Assembly (NCBI GenBank): GCA_963576475.1
Contig: OY754979.1
Location: 26,734,034-26,798,033 of the forward strand
DNA length: 64,000 bases
Source: Molanna angustata
Taxonomy: Eukaryota > Arthropoda > Insecta > Trichoptera > Molannidae
Direction: 5' to 3'
Shown: in pieces, positions 34,741 to 57,312 of the stretch
How the letters are laid out: each line of letters begins with the position of its first letter
Numbering within the stretch: the stretch's first letter is position 1
Position numbers and translations under genes: made by a program
Notes under the pieces: generated by a model
The model's database searches: none
What the model was told of the DNA's origin: nothing
What the model saw: only the letters and a program-made list of their open reading frames with translations

Positions 34741-34744
34741 TTTT

Positions 34745-34840
34745 TATGGATTCGTAATCCAGTGGTCGCAAGTTTGAATCCTGACATTACCGATTGTGTT
34801 CACCTATAGCACAAACATTATGATATGAGGATATATATTC
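34745..34840 (+). mobile_element. SINE family C, 5'-truncated
   Basis: Keeps the second half of the tRNA-like head ('attcgtaatccagtggtcgc', 'agtttgaatcctg') and the tail 'gtgttcacctatagcacaaa'. The A-box half is lost. Confidence 0.65.
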
Positions 34841-34927
34841 TTATAAAAAAATATATATGTTTTTTCATCAGGAAATATATTGTTATATGAAAAAAACAAT
34901 TTGTTGGATCAATTACCTACATCAAAC

Positions 34928-35186
34928 TTATAAATTGAATGAGAATTTTTTTCGAGAGAACTTTTCATGACTAATAATTTCTGTACTTAAAACTAAATAT
35001 TTTGGCCATGTTTTGAGAGATCGTAGGTAATAATCAACAAGAAGATTGAGGGCTGCAGTGGTGCCATAAGAAGGCGATTTTCCTGACTCCGAAACATTTG
35101 TGTGAGTGAAGAAACTGTTTTGCACTGCTCGAGACAGTCTTTCTCCCATGTGATAAGGAGGAACTGACATGAAACATGAGTAATGC
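34928..35186 (-). CDS. Putative exon of an unrecognised gene
   Basis: On the minus strand an excellent acceptor (aaattgatttcag) at about 35187 precedes an open frame, with an ATG at 35170. It runs 80 codons to TAA at 34928-34930. The first 45 residues look like a real protein ('MSVPPYHMGERLSRAVQNSF', then 'THTNVSESGKSPSYGTTAAL'), with balanced codon use unlike nearby noise. About 210 bp upstream a donor (CGTGAACC|GTGAGT, about 35395) could end a 5' UTR exon. I do not recognise the protein. The end may be an intron retained in the reading, since no strong donor stands out. It may be a short gene, the first coding exon of a - strand gene, or a transposon exon. Confidence 0.35.
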
Positions 35187-35504
35187 TGAAATCAATTTAA
35201 AAATACATTATAGTTGTCGCACCCGGAAGCCAGGTTCAAGATATTTGGCGAAAACTTTATATTTTTAGATATTATATGCGTCGGCCACAACTCAGTAAAT
35301 ATACAAATATTACCATAATAAAAATAGTTAGCGACGGGGAAAAATGAGTGATCCGTATTATTTGACCGGATAATTAAATTGAATCGGTGACTCACGGTTC
35401 ACGTTGCCACAACGATCCGCTCATGACCCAGACATCACCCTCACACTTTCTATCTCATAGAAAATATATCGTTAGAATGCGATACACATACCGACTCATG
35501 GCAA

Positions 35505-35770
35505 TCATCGATTCACAACTAATTCATTATGGTTCATAAAATCTAATTCATTGCGGTTCTTAAATATGTTAAGCAATTTTGACCGCAACATACTTTGAAA
35601 AACAAATACGTAACGTCTATAATTGAATATACTATTATGAAGGCGATCTTCGATTCACGACTAATTCATTATGGTTCATAAAATATTTAAGCAATATTGA
35701 CCATTAAGTACATTGAAATGCAAACATTTTAACGCCTACATTTGCATATCATATTTTGAATCGGTTTTGT
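35505..35770. repeat. Diverged ~140-bp tandem duplication
   Basis: 'actaattcattatggttcat' occurs at about 35518 and 35659. Each is followed by '...taagcaat.ttgacc' and 'acgtc/gcctata.ttg.atat'. Two units only. Nature unknown. Confidence 0.6.
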
Positions 35771-35919
35771 TTTCTCTGTCATACTACGTACATGTTATGT
35801 ACGATAGATAAGGATAGCTATATTTGAATCATATTGAATCGAAGAGCGAATTGATGATCCGCATAAATTTCATGAATCGATTTTAAAAGACAGGATCATA
35901 CAAAAATATCGAACTTTGC

Positions 35920-36885
35920 ACCACTAAAAATAGTTAATGATATATTTTGTAATGGCAATTTTAATACCAATGTCAAAATGACGTTTAGGTTTTGAGTTCC
36001 ACGAAATTTTAAATTGTGCATGTTTTATGTACGTCTAAATTTAGTTGAATTCTTTTGAAGTGGTTGTTTATAAAATAAATATGAGCCTCGACACATGTGG
36101 TGGCTATGTTTATGGATTATCATAAATGTTTCTATACGATATATCGTCGAAATGAAGACGTACGGCACTATGCTTCGTATATGTAAACAAAAATTGTAAT
36201 CGCCACGACAGCTAATCTTATCGCCGCTATTCAGTGTATATTGAAAGCCGATAAAAGGTTAGCGTTTTAACTCAATACGTATTGATTATTTTTTTATTAA
36301 TTTTTTTAATTACTAGGATTTTGAAACAGATTATGGTGTTTTCTGGTTAATTTAATTGTTCTCCTGATTTAGTTTGTTTTATTATACCAAATTATAAATC
36401 AATGAGTACATTTTTTTTTTTATTAAAACTACTCGATTTTTTTTGCTAAAACTACTGATATAGTTCTTTGTTGATAATAGAAATATGTAAGTACTTATAT
36501 TACCAATTAATCAAAACGCTATCTATAGCTATCACATTTGTTTGAGTACTTAATTCAGGTATGTAGAGATTTTTTCCCAATAGATTAGAATCAAACACAC
36601 ATTTGCCATTAAAATACCTCCTTAAACCAATGAATGTTTAGCTTTAATAAAATGAATGAAGTATGCTTTAAGGTAAAATGTATTTGGTTAATATGCCAAT
36701 TGTTCAAATATTTGATCAAATATACCAGTGAGTTTATTCTATATCTTAAAAATCACGATAGGAATTATGAATTTTAACACATTCAATATCAAAATTATAA
36801 TTTATTTATTATTCATCTCTCTTCAGCATAAATTCTTAAGGTTTTTAATTATAAACTGAAAATTCCTACACAAGATTTAAATTAT
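35920..36885. other. No gene seen
   Basis: AT-rich. No ORF, RNA or repeat that I can name. Confidence 0.45.
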
Positions 36886-36889
36886 AAAT

Positions 36890-37230
36890 GATTCCCTACT
36901 AGCCTATCAGCAACTTAATGACCTTTCTGATAGAAGGATTATATATTATGATAATATCATGTATAAGATAATCAATAACTACTTAACTCCTCTGACCTTG
37001 TTAGTCAGATACATACATTACCATATTCCTACAAGGAATACCCGCCAAAGTACGTCATTCCTATGTAAGATGTCCAGCACTAATTATTTGCATAGCTCAC
37101 CAATGAATAAAATTCATCAGTTGGGCAATGATTATGGTTATCTGATTGATGTATTCTTCCATTCTACTAAGCAGTATAAGGACACTTTATTGATAAATTT
37201 ACAAAAACATACCCTCCAATAAAATGTGTA
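36890..37230 (+). mobile_element. LINE reverse-transcriptase C-terminal remnant
   Basis: The ORF from 36959 contains 'YIHYHIPTRNTRQSTSF', then 'YLHSSPMNKIHQLGNDYGYL' and 'IDVFF'. These correspond to the thumb-region blocks 'r..YniptRn...' and 'ylr.sPi.ri..l.N......DiF' of CR1/L2/Daphne-like LINEs. No upstream RT catalytic motifs are visible and it ends at 37222. Confidence 0.6.
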
Positions 37231-37436
37231 ATTTTCTGGTTTGTATATTTTTAACTATACAATTTGAAGGAAAGGAAACAATATAGAAATTCAATTATTT
37301 TTATTTTATTTTATTTTATTTATTTATTTACGGCAAATTTCCTTTTACACACATGAACAATAATAAAGTACACATCATTGAATTACAAAAGCAAAAAATA
37401 AAAATATCATAAACACATTTAAAAAAAAAGGTACTA

Positions 37437-38135
37437 CAGTGGTACCTCGACATACGAGTGCCCCAACATACGAGTTTTTCGAGATACGAGCCGGCGAGCG
37501 AGTGATTTTTTGCTTTGAGTTACGAGCGAAATTCGAGATACGAGTTCAGTTTGGCAGGTCGGCCGGTAGATACAAGAGTTACATTCACAGCAGCATATGG
37601 AGATTATGTAAGAAATTGGTTTCGAGGAGTCAGAGGAGGAGGAGGTTATTTCTACAAGTGGGATAAAGGAGATCTTAGGAATGTGGGAGAGAGTTTCACA
37701 GTTCGTGGAAAAGAAACACCCAGAAAAATTTGCAACAGGTGCATCTGATCTTTTTAATGACACTTGCCTAACTCATTTCCGGAACATTCTGAGAGGGAGG
37801 AAGAAACAAACCTCCTTGGACATGTTTTTTTCTAAACGGCCTACAGGTGAAAGCGAGAAAAATGTAGCGAAAAAGGCAAAGACCAGTGAGGATATCTAAT
37901 TTATTTCTTTACATTCTCTTTTTTGTTTTTGTACAATAAATATTTGTCATTTATAAATACGTTTTTATTATTCAAAACCATGTAACAAAAATAACTGGGG
38001 TGACATTTTGGGGGTTGGAACGGATTAATGGTAGTTCAATTGTTTTGTATGGGGAAATTTCCTTCGAGATACGAGTAATTCAAGATACGAGCAAGGTTGC
38101 GGAACGAATTAAACTCGTATGTTGAGGTACCACTG
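37437..38135 (+). mobile_element. Tigger/pogo (TcMar-Tigger) element, internally deleted
   Basis: Perfect-looking inverted ends CAGTGGTACCTCGACATACG and its near complement (...GTTGAGGTACCACTG), flanked by the TA duplication at 37435-37436 and 38136-38137. Total 699 bp. A reading frame running through 37681-37899 encodes 'MWERVSQFVEKKHPEKF' plus 'LFNDTCLTHFRNILRGRKKQ' and 'TSLDMFF', the C-terminal tail typical of Tigger transposases, ending in a natural stop. The helix-turn-helix and DDD catalytic domains have been deleted, so it is non-autonomous. Confidence 0.93.
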
Positions 38136-38804
38136 TATTACAAAAATAGTAAATATAAAAAATAATATTAAGTGGAAAAAAAATTACAATTTAAGATAAA
38201 AGATATAGGTACTCAGGTATACATATTGAGATATAAAAATCATTAAAATATACAAAAACAATATACGCACTTCGAAAAAAAGAATAAATAATAATTATCA
38301 TAAAAAAAATTAAAAACTATACAAAACAACAAAAATATAGTCACATGTATAGTATATTATACTATACAAGCAAAAAAAAAATGTATTGCAAATCATAAAA
38401 AAGAAAGATCTATATGACAGAAAATTTAAAAAATATCACATTTCAAACGAGATTACATTGTTAGCAGCGATTTTGTTTTATTATGTTGATAAGTTTTTCC
38501 TTTTTTTGCATAAGTTTATTATTGTGTTCTTTTCTGTGATTTTGTTTTCAATATGTGTTTTTATGTATGTTTGTAAAGGGCAATATATGCCGTAAATGAT
38601 AAGAAAATAAATAAATCTCTTCAAATCCCTTCTCATGTTTATAGTAGGTATATATAAAAATTGATTTTCCCATTGGTTCTTTTGTTTGAGTTCTATTATT
38701 ATCTTTTAATTTATATTTATTTTAATATTAAAATTTGAGGCAATAAGTCCTCATAAGATAATATATTGAGTATGTTTTCTGTTTCAATCGAACAGTCAAA
38801 GAAA

Positions 38805-50259
<11,455 letters not shown>

Positions 50260-50425
50260 CATAGTTGAATGTGCATTTCCCTGTCTGTCAACTTTTTTTG
50301 TACCTTAGATAAAAAGAATTTTGATAAAAACATCTGCATTGTAAAGGCAATATGATTGATAAGTTGAAAATAATAATAATATAAAAGATTTAAAGTCAAA
50401 ATCATTTATAAGCTTTAAATTGATC
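50260..50425 (+). other. Gale: Gale 3' UTR start
   Basis: Sequence after the Gale stop. No clear AATAAA before the Harbinger-derived element begins at about 50426, so the transcript may end within or beyond that element. Confidence 0.35.
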
Positions 50426-51208
50426 TAAGGTAAGGCGTGCATGGAAGCTTAAATTCATCGGCCAATAGTGGAATCGGCGCGCATGAAGCGATTGATTAAT
50501 CGGTCGATCGGTTATAACGCACATGGAAACTTATAGAATCGTACGATTGGAAATAACACGGCAGTCAACATTCATATATTTAAAATAGAATATGTTTGTT
50601 CATAAGTTTTAATATATGATTAGAAATATGGATTTTTTTAAGTAGCATGTGTTTGTGCTCTTGTCCTTAGAATTCGTAAAAAGAAACGTCAAAAAAAGCA
50701 CTGGGTTCATCCGCCAATAAGTGCTATATTACTGAAAGGAGAATTTGCCCGGTCATACGAAGATTTAAGATCACACCCTGAGAAGTTTTTTAACTACACG
50801 AACCAGTTATTAAAATTTCGCTAATCTCAAACCACAATTTTTTCTCAATTCGGCGGTTACTATATTTTTTAAAATGTTTAATCATACTATGATGGATGTG
50901 CTTCAACTAATGTAATTAATTGTTCGGAATCAATATTTGTTTCATCCATATTTTCTGACATTTCGTTTGACAAAACTGACAACGTACTTCTCGATCTACT
51001 GCGCCCGGACGATTAAATTATCTGTGAGCATGCCCTCTCATTCAACAGGATTGGTTACAAAAAATCTCGTCATTTTGTGTCACGTCACAGATTTTTAAAT
51101 CGGCAAATTCTGTTAGCTTTCATGCGCGCTCTTACATGTAATTCGTATGTTGTAGCTCACCGATAGTTTATCGGCCGATGAAATTAGCTTCCATGCGCGC
51201 CTACCTTA
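50426..51208 (+). mobile_element. PIF/Harbinger-derived non-autonomous element
   Basis: Inverted ends 'taaggtaaggcgtgcatgga' and 'tccatgcgcgcctacctta' enclose 783 bp. The frame at about 50680-50822 reads 'KKRQKKHWVHPPISAILLKG', 'FARSYEDLRSHPEKFFNYTN' and 'LLKFR' stop. This matches the N-terminal 'r.fWVHp......G.f..l...Lr..peKFfnYfRms...F..Ll' of Harbinger transposases. The DDE domain is missing. The target duplication is not clear to me. Confidence 0.8.
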
Positions 51209-51209
51209 A

Positions 51210-52040
51210 CTCTATTTTTATTTGTTTGGTGCTCGAGTCACTTGTCGCGAAATCAAAAATCATTTTGTTACTTTCACTAAAGAACTATTGCCAATCCAAG
51301 TGTTTGAGATTTGTAAATACTACCATTAAAATAAAAAAATAATTTTATCATGAAGAAAATAATTATGTGGCTTTTACACATAGGTGTATAAAAACAAGCA
51401 TATTATGAAACTTGAGTCCAATACATGTAAAAAAAAGAGTGATGTATTTTTTATATTTTTGAAAATAATTATTAGACAGTCATTTTATTTTTCCAACATC
51501 AACATTCTTAATTATTTATATGTTAATAGAGAAATAGCAGGAATTTATTTTTCTATCACTATCTAATAGTGACATCTATGTAGTGATAGTAATGACTAAT
51601 ATTTATAATATGTCAAATTACCTGATGGATCCGATCAGATGATTTACTGAAAGACATAAATACTGTTCCCATTCAATGTTGCTGAATTTCTAAGCTCTTC
51701 TAAGTGATGCTGTTTCAATCTTTATATTTGAGAAAGGACTAACAAAAATTGTGATGTATTAAATCTCTGATCCATATTCTTTTCTCATTGCTGTATTTAG
51801 TTTATTAATATGGTTGTACTTTATTGCTGTTGTTTAAAAAAAACAAATATTATTGTACTAAAATTTAATTACTCAAGACTCCACGATGCTTTAGTGTTTT
51901 TTTTGTAAGATATTGCTTTATGACTGAACTCGCCTATTTATTTTGTACATAAATTAAGTAAATGATATGTACGTGCATAAAGTTATTATATCAACCAACA
52001 GAAAACAAACTGTTAGCTCTGACAAATATTCAATTTATCA
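51210..52040. other. No gene seen
   Basis: AT-rich, only chance ORFs. Confidence 0.45.
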
Positions 52041-52049
52041 GTCTTCTCT

Positions 52050-52300
52050 ATGACTCAGTTTTCAGATATCTGAATCCTGAACTAAAACCCTGATTCCCAG
52101 TGGAGATACGACTTTTAATTATGTTTCAGTCTGAATCTGTAAGATGATAAAGTCTCCAGAATGTGGCAACTTGTTGGGTGCATGTTAAATATTAATATTT
52201 GACGTAGTACGCGTTAGTTGCCCGAGAAGAAAAAAAAAAAAAAAAAAATGAAAAAAAAATAGAAAAAAAAATAAAAATGAAATAAAAATAGAAAAATTTG
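52050..52300 (+). mobile_element. SINE family B with long poly-A
   Basis: 'tgactcagttttcagatatc', body 'ctccagaatgtggcaacttg', end 'cgttagttgcccgagaag', followed directly by about 70 nt of A-rich tail. This copy shows that the family ends in poly-A, consistent with LINE-driven retroposition. Confidence 0.8.
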
Positions 52301-52669
52301 TCCCTGCTTTTGAAATATTATAATTGTAATATATTATTGTTTCAGTTTTGACAGATGAATATTTATATATGATTATAATTGTCTATGCATACCATTATAA
52401 TGGACAGCCAGCAGTATCTAGCATTTTCCATTTCTTTAACTTCTCAGCGGGGTCACAGCAATCATTGGAATATTTTGGGTCAGAATCACTGACTGCTGTC
52501 TAATGTTGCATATTTTGTCCATATCATTGTGTTTATTACACAGTAATATAGTCCAAAGATGGCCGATTGCCTGACTAACACAATACTATTGTGTTTCTTT
52601 TACATTCAATATAGTTACCAATATATTTTCTAACTTACTGCCAATATTGGCTATCACCGGCGGCTCTTC

Positions 52670-52955
52670 TCATCCTAAGGTGTATACTTTCCCTTGCACG
52701 CAAGCCTTTGTAGGATCTTGGAGCAATTGTTTATCCAGGTGTTCGTTGATCTTCCTCTGGATGATAAACGAGGAAGATTAATATTTATTGTCTCATTTAT
52801 GGTATTGTCTGGTGATCTCTTTTTTACATACCATCTCAGCTGACGCTCATCTAGCTTGCTGTTTATGTCAGTGAATCTGAGGCTGCCACGAATACTTAAA
52901 CTCTTTATTTTATCTTTTAATGATACTCCTACCGACCCCCTAAGCATTCGCATTA
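52670..52955 (-). mobile_element. LINE C-terminal remnant
   Basis: 'MLRGSVGVSLKDKIKSLSIR' and 'DERQLRWYVKKRSPDNTIN' then 'RLSSRGRSTNTWINNCSKIL' follow the usual block order 'lR...GvslkDki....iR......l..rqlrW..Hv.R......r....gRGRp...W'. Heavily mutated, shared architecture with 1655 and 5290. Confidence 0.65.
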
Positions 52956-52959
52956 CTGT

Positions 52960-54685
52960 GGTCTCAAGATGTTATCAATATAAGTTACCAATATATCTTA
53001 AATAAATAAGATTGTTTCCAATATATCTTAAATGAAATTGTGTATTTTATTAATTTACTTTCATATTACTTATGAATGACTACTTATTTTTATATTTACT
53101 TTTAATAAATATTATTTTAATATATTTGAAATATTAATTATTGTATATCTATTATTAGTTCACATGCAAATTATACAATTTACAATACCAAAAATGTCGA
53201 AGTTCCTAGATTTTATTTCTTACCATTATGTTGATATTATTTTACAATGATTTAACTGAAATAATCGTATTTACTTGACCATAGCAAAAAGAAACTTATT
53301 TATATCACTTCTGAATATATATGGTAATTGTTATCTTTTCTATTGTAAAGATTTCACCGAATTGTTTTAATAAGTTCACTATTGCTGATAAGTATGAAAG
53401 TAATAAGTAAATAATCTTACTGAAAAATAACATTTTTCAATATATGGTAATGATTTATATTTTATTGTACAATATGTATATATTTTACCATACCAAATGT
53501 AATGTACCTATATATGTGTGATTTTATTATTAATTCTGAAAATGAGGCTATACTAGAATAAATTGTATACTTACATTTTTATTTTTGAGTATCTGAATTC
53601 AATGATAATTTTGTTACAATTGATCGAGGATTATTAATATTATTGTAATTTCGCTAGTCTGTGTTTAGTTGATTAAAAATTAGTCAAAATATTCAACTAT
53701 TATAAAAAAAATTTTTGATTGAGTTCTACCAAAGATTTATATTTTTGAATTATGTTTGCATGGCTAAATAAACACCAATCTTCTGCACTATTATAAATGA
53801 AAAAGCAATGAACTAAATATGATTATGTGCATTTCAAAAGTTTAGAAGCAATAATTAAAAACATTCATTTTTCAAACCTTTTTAACGTATGCGATAATTA
53901 GCCTTATTATGTAACACGTAACTTCATAGTGTATTATATCAGATTTTCAGTCACTAAATTTAGCCTCCATAAGTATTTAGTTTTGGTGCCATTCAATTGT
54001 GGCATACTAGAATATTTGTAATTATTAATATTAATTGCCATATATTTAAAAAAAACATTAAGTATTCAGAATTTTTGGTGCCATTATCCCAGTCATTCAA
54101 TCGTGACATACTAGAATATTTATAAATATTAAATTATTATTTGATGACATTGTTGCCAGTAATTACTCTTTGTTCATATGATGCTTTCATAATTCCAGTA
54201 TTTTATTTATACATATTCAATAAGAAAATATGCATTTCAGTTTTAATGAATCATTTGTTGTATTCATTTCCAATTTGATAGTGAGATATTAAAAATTGTA
54301 CTGAAAACATACTTGAAATAAACAATTTATATTATTTATTTGTATTTTTTTATTTCACACTTATAATAAGTCTCGTTTAATGAAATACTAAACAAACAAC
54401 ATTCACAAACAAGGTACTCTACATTGCTATATTTTAATAAATGTAATGCCACATTGAACAGATGCATAACTACATTTACAAAAGTTGTAAACAAACACCT
54501 AGACATTTCCCCCCTGTCAAGATCAATATTTAAAAAAAAGATCTTTATGATAAGGTATGGGTAGTGTTCACTATTCCTAAATGTTTTGTTGCTTTATTTT
54601 TTATTTATATGGCGATGGTCGATTTACTAGTGATATTATTAACAATTAAGTAATACAAATGAAGTGTACAAAATTTATGAAGCCC
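52960..54685. other. No gene seen; very AT-rich
   Basis: One direct repeat: 'tttggtgccatt' and 'catactagaatatttgtaat' occur twice (about 53983 and 54074). No other structure named. Confidence 0.45.
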
Positions 54686-54689
54686 CAAA

Positions 54690-54975
54690 GATCTCAACCC
54701 ATATAAGACTGCTTAGATTGAGATAGGCTGGCCATGTACAGAGAATGCCAAACACGCCACTACCCAAAAAAATCATGGTTGGTCACCCGGGAGGTAAATG
54801 GGAGATGGGGAGACCAAGACTGAGATTGGAGGACGACATATGGAGAGATGCAGAACAGCTCCTGCAGGTCCCTAACTGGAGAACAGCGGCTGAGGATAGA
54901 AGAGGTTGAAGGCGCTTGTTGAAGGAGGCCAAGGCTCGATTTGGGCTGTAGCGCCATCGAAGAAGAAGAAGTACT
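54690..54975 (+). mobile_element. LINE 3' end with AAG tail
   Basis: 'AGHVQRMPNTPLPKKIM', 'GGKWEMGRPRLRLEDDIWRD', 'VPNWRTAAEDRRG', then 'RHRRRRS' and GAAGAAGAAGAAG. Typical 'GHvqRM', 'GRPrlRW.Ddv..Dl', 'NWR.aAqdR..Wr' blocks. Frame nearly intact apart from two stops. Confidence 0.8.
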
Positions 54976-55004
54976 ACAAATAATAACACTCAATCGACAT
55001 AGTT

Positions 55005-55565
55005 TTAAGCCAAGATATGCGAGATTTGTATGCCAGGTCTATATTTTTCACGTCTTTTTCAACTATGTAGTCAAAAAACACCCAACTTAGAGGCTTCGCA
55101 TCATATTTGTTCTAGGTATATATTATGTGGATTTTTGCGGAGTAGATTATTTAGTGTGTCTGTGTGTGTGTGTCGATATCGATATAGAAAATTACATGCC
55201 TATAATTTTTTTTTCAGTAGGGGTTATCAGCTTGTGAATTTTTACTTTATTTTTCCATATATCTCAAAAACCATAAAAGCTAGAACACTGAAAATTGGTA
55301 TACTTAAATATAAACAAATACAAAATCTCAATTTGTTTTTTTTTAAGTTCCAGAGTTTCTCAAACATTTTTTTATTAAGAATATTTTTTATGATAAATTT
55401 CTGTGTTTAACTGCGTATATTACTGAAATTTTTAATGAGATCGTAAAAAGCCGAAACACTCCAAAAAGATAATTTAATTTTCTATAAAAAATATAAACAT
55501 AGTAGCACATCTCAAATTTTTTGATAAAAATTGGATTAAGTGGCGACATTGTTTTATATAATTTG
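55005..55565. repeat. Repeat family E, copy
   Basis: 'aagccaagatatgcgagatt', 'cttagaggcttcgcatcata', 'aaaagccgaaacactccaaa' and 'ttgttttata' align with 24280-24905. Confidence 0.7.
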
Positions 55566-55922
55566 AATCAATTTGATGAAGATTATTCGTTGTCTGATTT
55601 TTTAAATAAAAATAAATTTTTGTTGTCTTTTTTCACTGTCTTTTTTATTGTCTTTTTCTTTCATTTTTTTTTGTTTTATTAATTAATACTTATGCACATT
55701 ACTGAAAAATATTCAAACTAATTAAAATTAACGATTTCTTGGAATTTTATGTATTTACAAAGATTTCAATAACTGGTTTTTCATAATCTTCTACAATACA
55801 AAAGTTACACCACACTCAACATTCTTAATTTTTAAATAATTTAAGAATGATCGTGATTTATATACAGTTTTTTCCCATAATTATGTCAACATTGAATAAT
55901 TCGAAATCGTTGTACATACACT

Positions 55923-56335
55923 ACCTTCTTCTTCTTCCTCTCTTTTTAGGCCTGTTGGCCTGTTTATTCCCTGCATCAGCTTCTCTCGTGACGTGGACTG
56001 CCAGCTGTCTTTCCGTCTCTTGGAAGGACGCCTTGGAGGTCTGCTTTATTGGGAAACATTATCTCTGGTCACTTTGACGGTTCTTGAGTCAGTCATTCTT
56101 GACACGTGTTAGTTACAGATCCTTCTTCTCTGTCGACCCCATCTTACGATATCCTCAACTTCACACATCCTTCGGATCTCTGTGTTTCGTACTCTATCAC
56201 AAAGGATTTTGCCAGCGATGCTTTGCCTTCATTTCGCTGGTTTTTGGTACGAACAGTGTCTGCTCTGGATTCTATTCCGTAAGTAATTATGGGACGAACA
56301 CGTGACTTGTAGATTAGAACCTTGCTAGGCATGTT
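55923..56335 (-). mobile_element. LINE 3' end with AAG tail
   Basis: Minus strand: 'KVLIYKSRVRPIITYGIESR', then 'RPPRRPSKRRKDSWQSTSRE' and a GAAGAAGAAG end. 'lYks.iRPi.tYg.E' and 'RPpkRW.Dsw' are standard ORF2 blocks. Same tail type as 1655 and 54690. Confidence 0.7.
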
Positions 56336-56339
56336 TATA

Positions 56340-57050
56340 TACTTAATTTTCCAGATGAAATCTTTCAGAAAACCGGATATTGTCGCGGCTAAATTAATTT
56401 TATTAATAAACTATTATGTACATACATACATACTTACATGTAATACAAACATAAGATTTTATCATTTTAATAAAAAAAAATCGTTCGTTTCTGTGTCCAT
56501 ACTAGGGAATATAACCCCGCACGATTTTTGCGGGATCAGTAAAGCGGAACTACACATACGGAATCCGCATGACTTGCGGGACTGAAAAATATATCGGAAT
56601 TCTAAAAATATGTGTTTAAATTTGTTTATGTATTCGAATTTGAAAAACATACGTGTATTATTGTTAGTATTTCCGACATGAGCGATCTCAACCATATTTC
56701 CCTACAAAACACTTTCCTTTCCATATAGGATTGGGACTAGTAGCCCCTTGAAAAGCGTCACGTAATTGGGAACAAAGTGATTTTGTTTCGTTCGTGTGAG
56801 ATTGTATAGTAGCTTATCAGTTTTGGCCAATAACTTGAGAAATCACACATGCATGTACAAATTGCCCCCATCCACGGTGAAAATTCTCAAGTTATTAGCG
56901 GTTGTTGTGTACATTTTTTTGCATATTCAATATTTTTATCTCTTTGTAAAACTCAAGTTTTATTTCAAAATAATTTTTAAAGACAAATGACGATGTTTCG
57001 TCTATATTCTTTATTTTTTTTTATTATTAGTAAATACTACTTTTATTTTA
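56340..57050. other. No gene seen
   Basis: A short partly palindromic stretch lies at about 56500-56590 ('cccgcacgatttttgcggga', then 'tccgcatgacttgcgggact'). No coding signal. Confidence 0.4.
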
Positions 57051-57053
57051 AAT

Positions 57054-57312
57054 TTACTTGTGCAAGGATCCCACCATCTTGAGTGAAAAAAATATCGAAA
57101 GACTCAGATGGGCCGGACACATCCAGAGAACGAGAGAAGTGGACGTCCCAAGACGAACTATGAATGGTGCACCGGGGGGACGAAGTAGAATTGGAAGGCT
57201 GAAGCTTCGATGGCTGGATGGAGTAGTGAAGGATGCAAACAACATCGGCATCCATAACTGGCGTAATGCATCACAAGACCGACATTCATGGTGACGGGCT
57301 CTGCAAGAGATA
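57054..57312 (+). mobile_element. LINE 3' end next to the 173-bp array
   Basis: 'NIERLRWAGHIQRTREVDVP', 'GGRSRIGRLKLRWLDGVVKD', 'NWRNASQDRHSW' stop, then 'gagatagatagagt'. Ordinary LINE C-terminal blocks. Its GATA-rich tail is continuous with the first satellite unit. Confidence 0.8.

Noticed and set aside
38766..38804. TTG start or long N-terminal extension for Gale
   Set aside because: Family proteins begin just before the NAD motif. The ATG at 38805 fits, and 38772 is kept only as an alternative.
55030..55410. 126-codon ORF as a gene
   Set aside because: It lies on repeat family E, whose other copies do not keep the frame.
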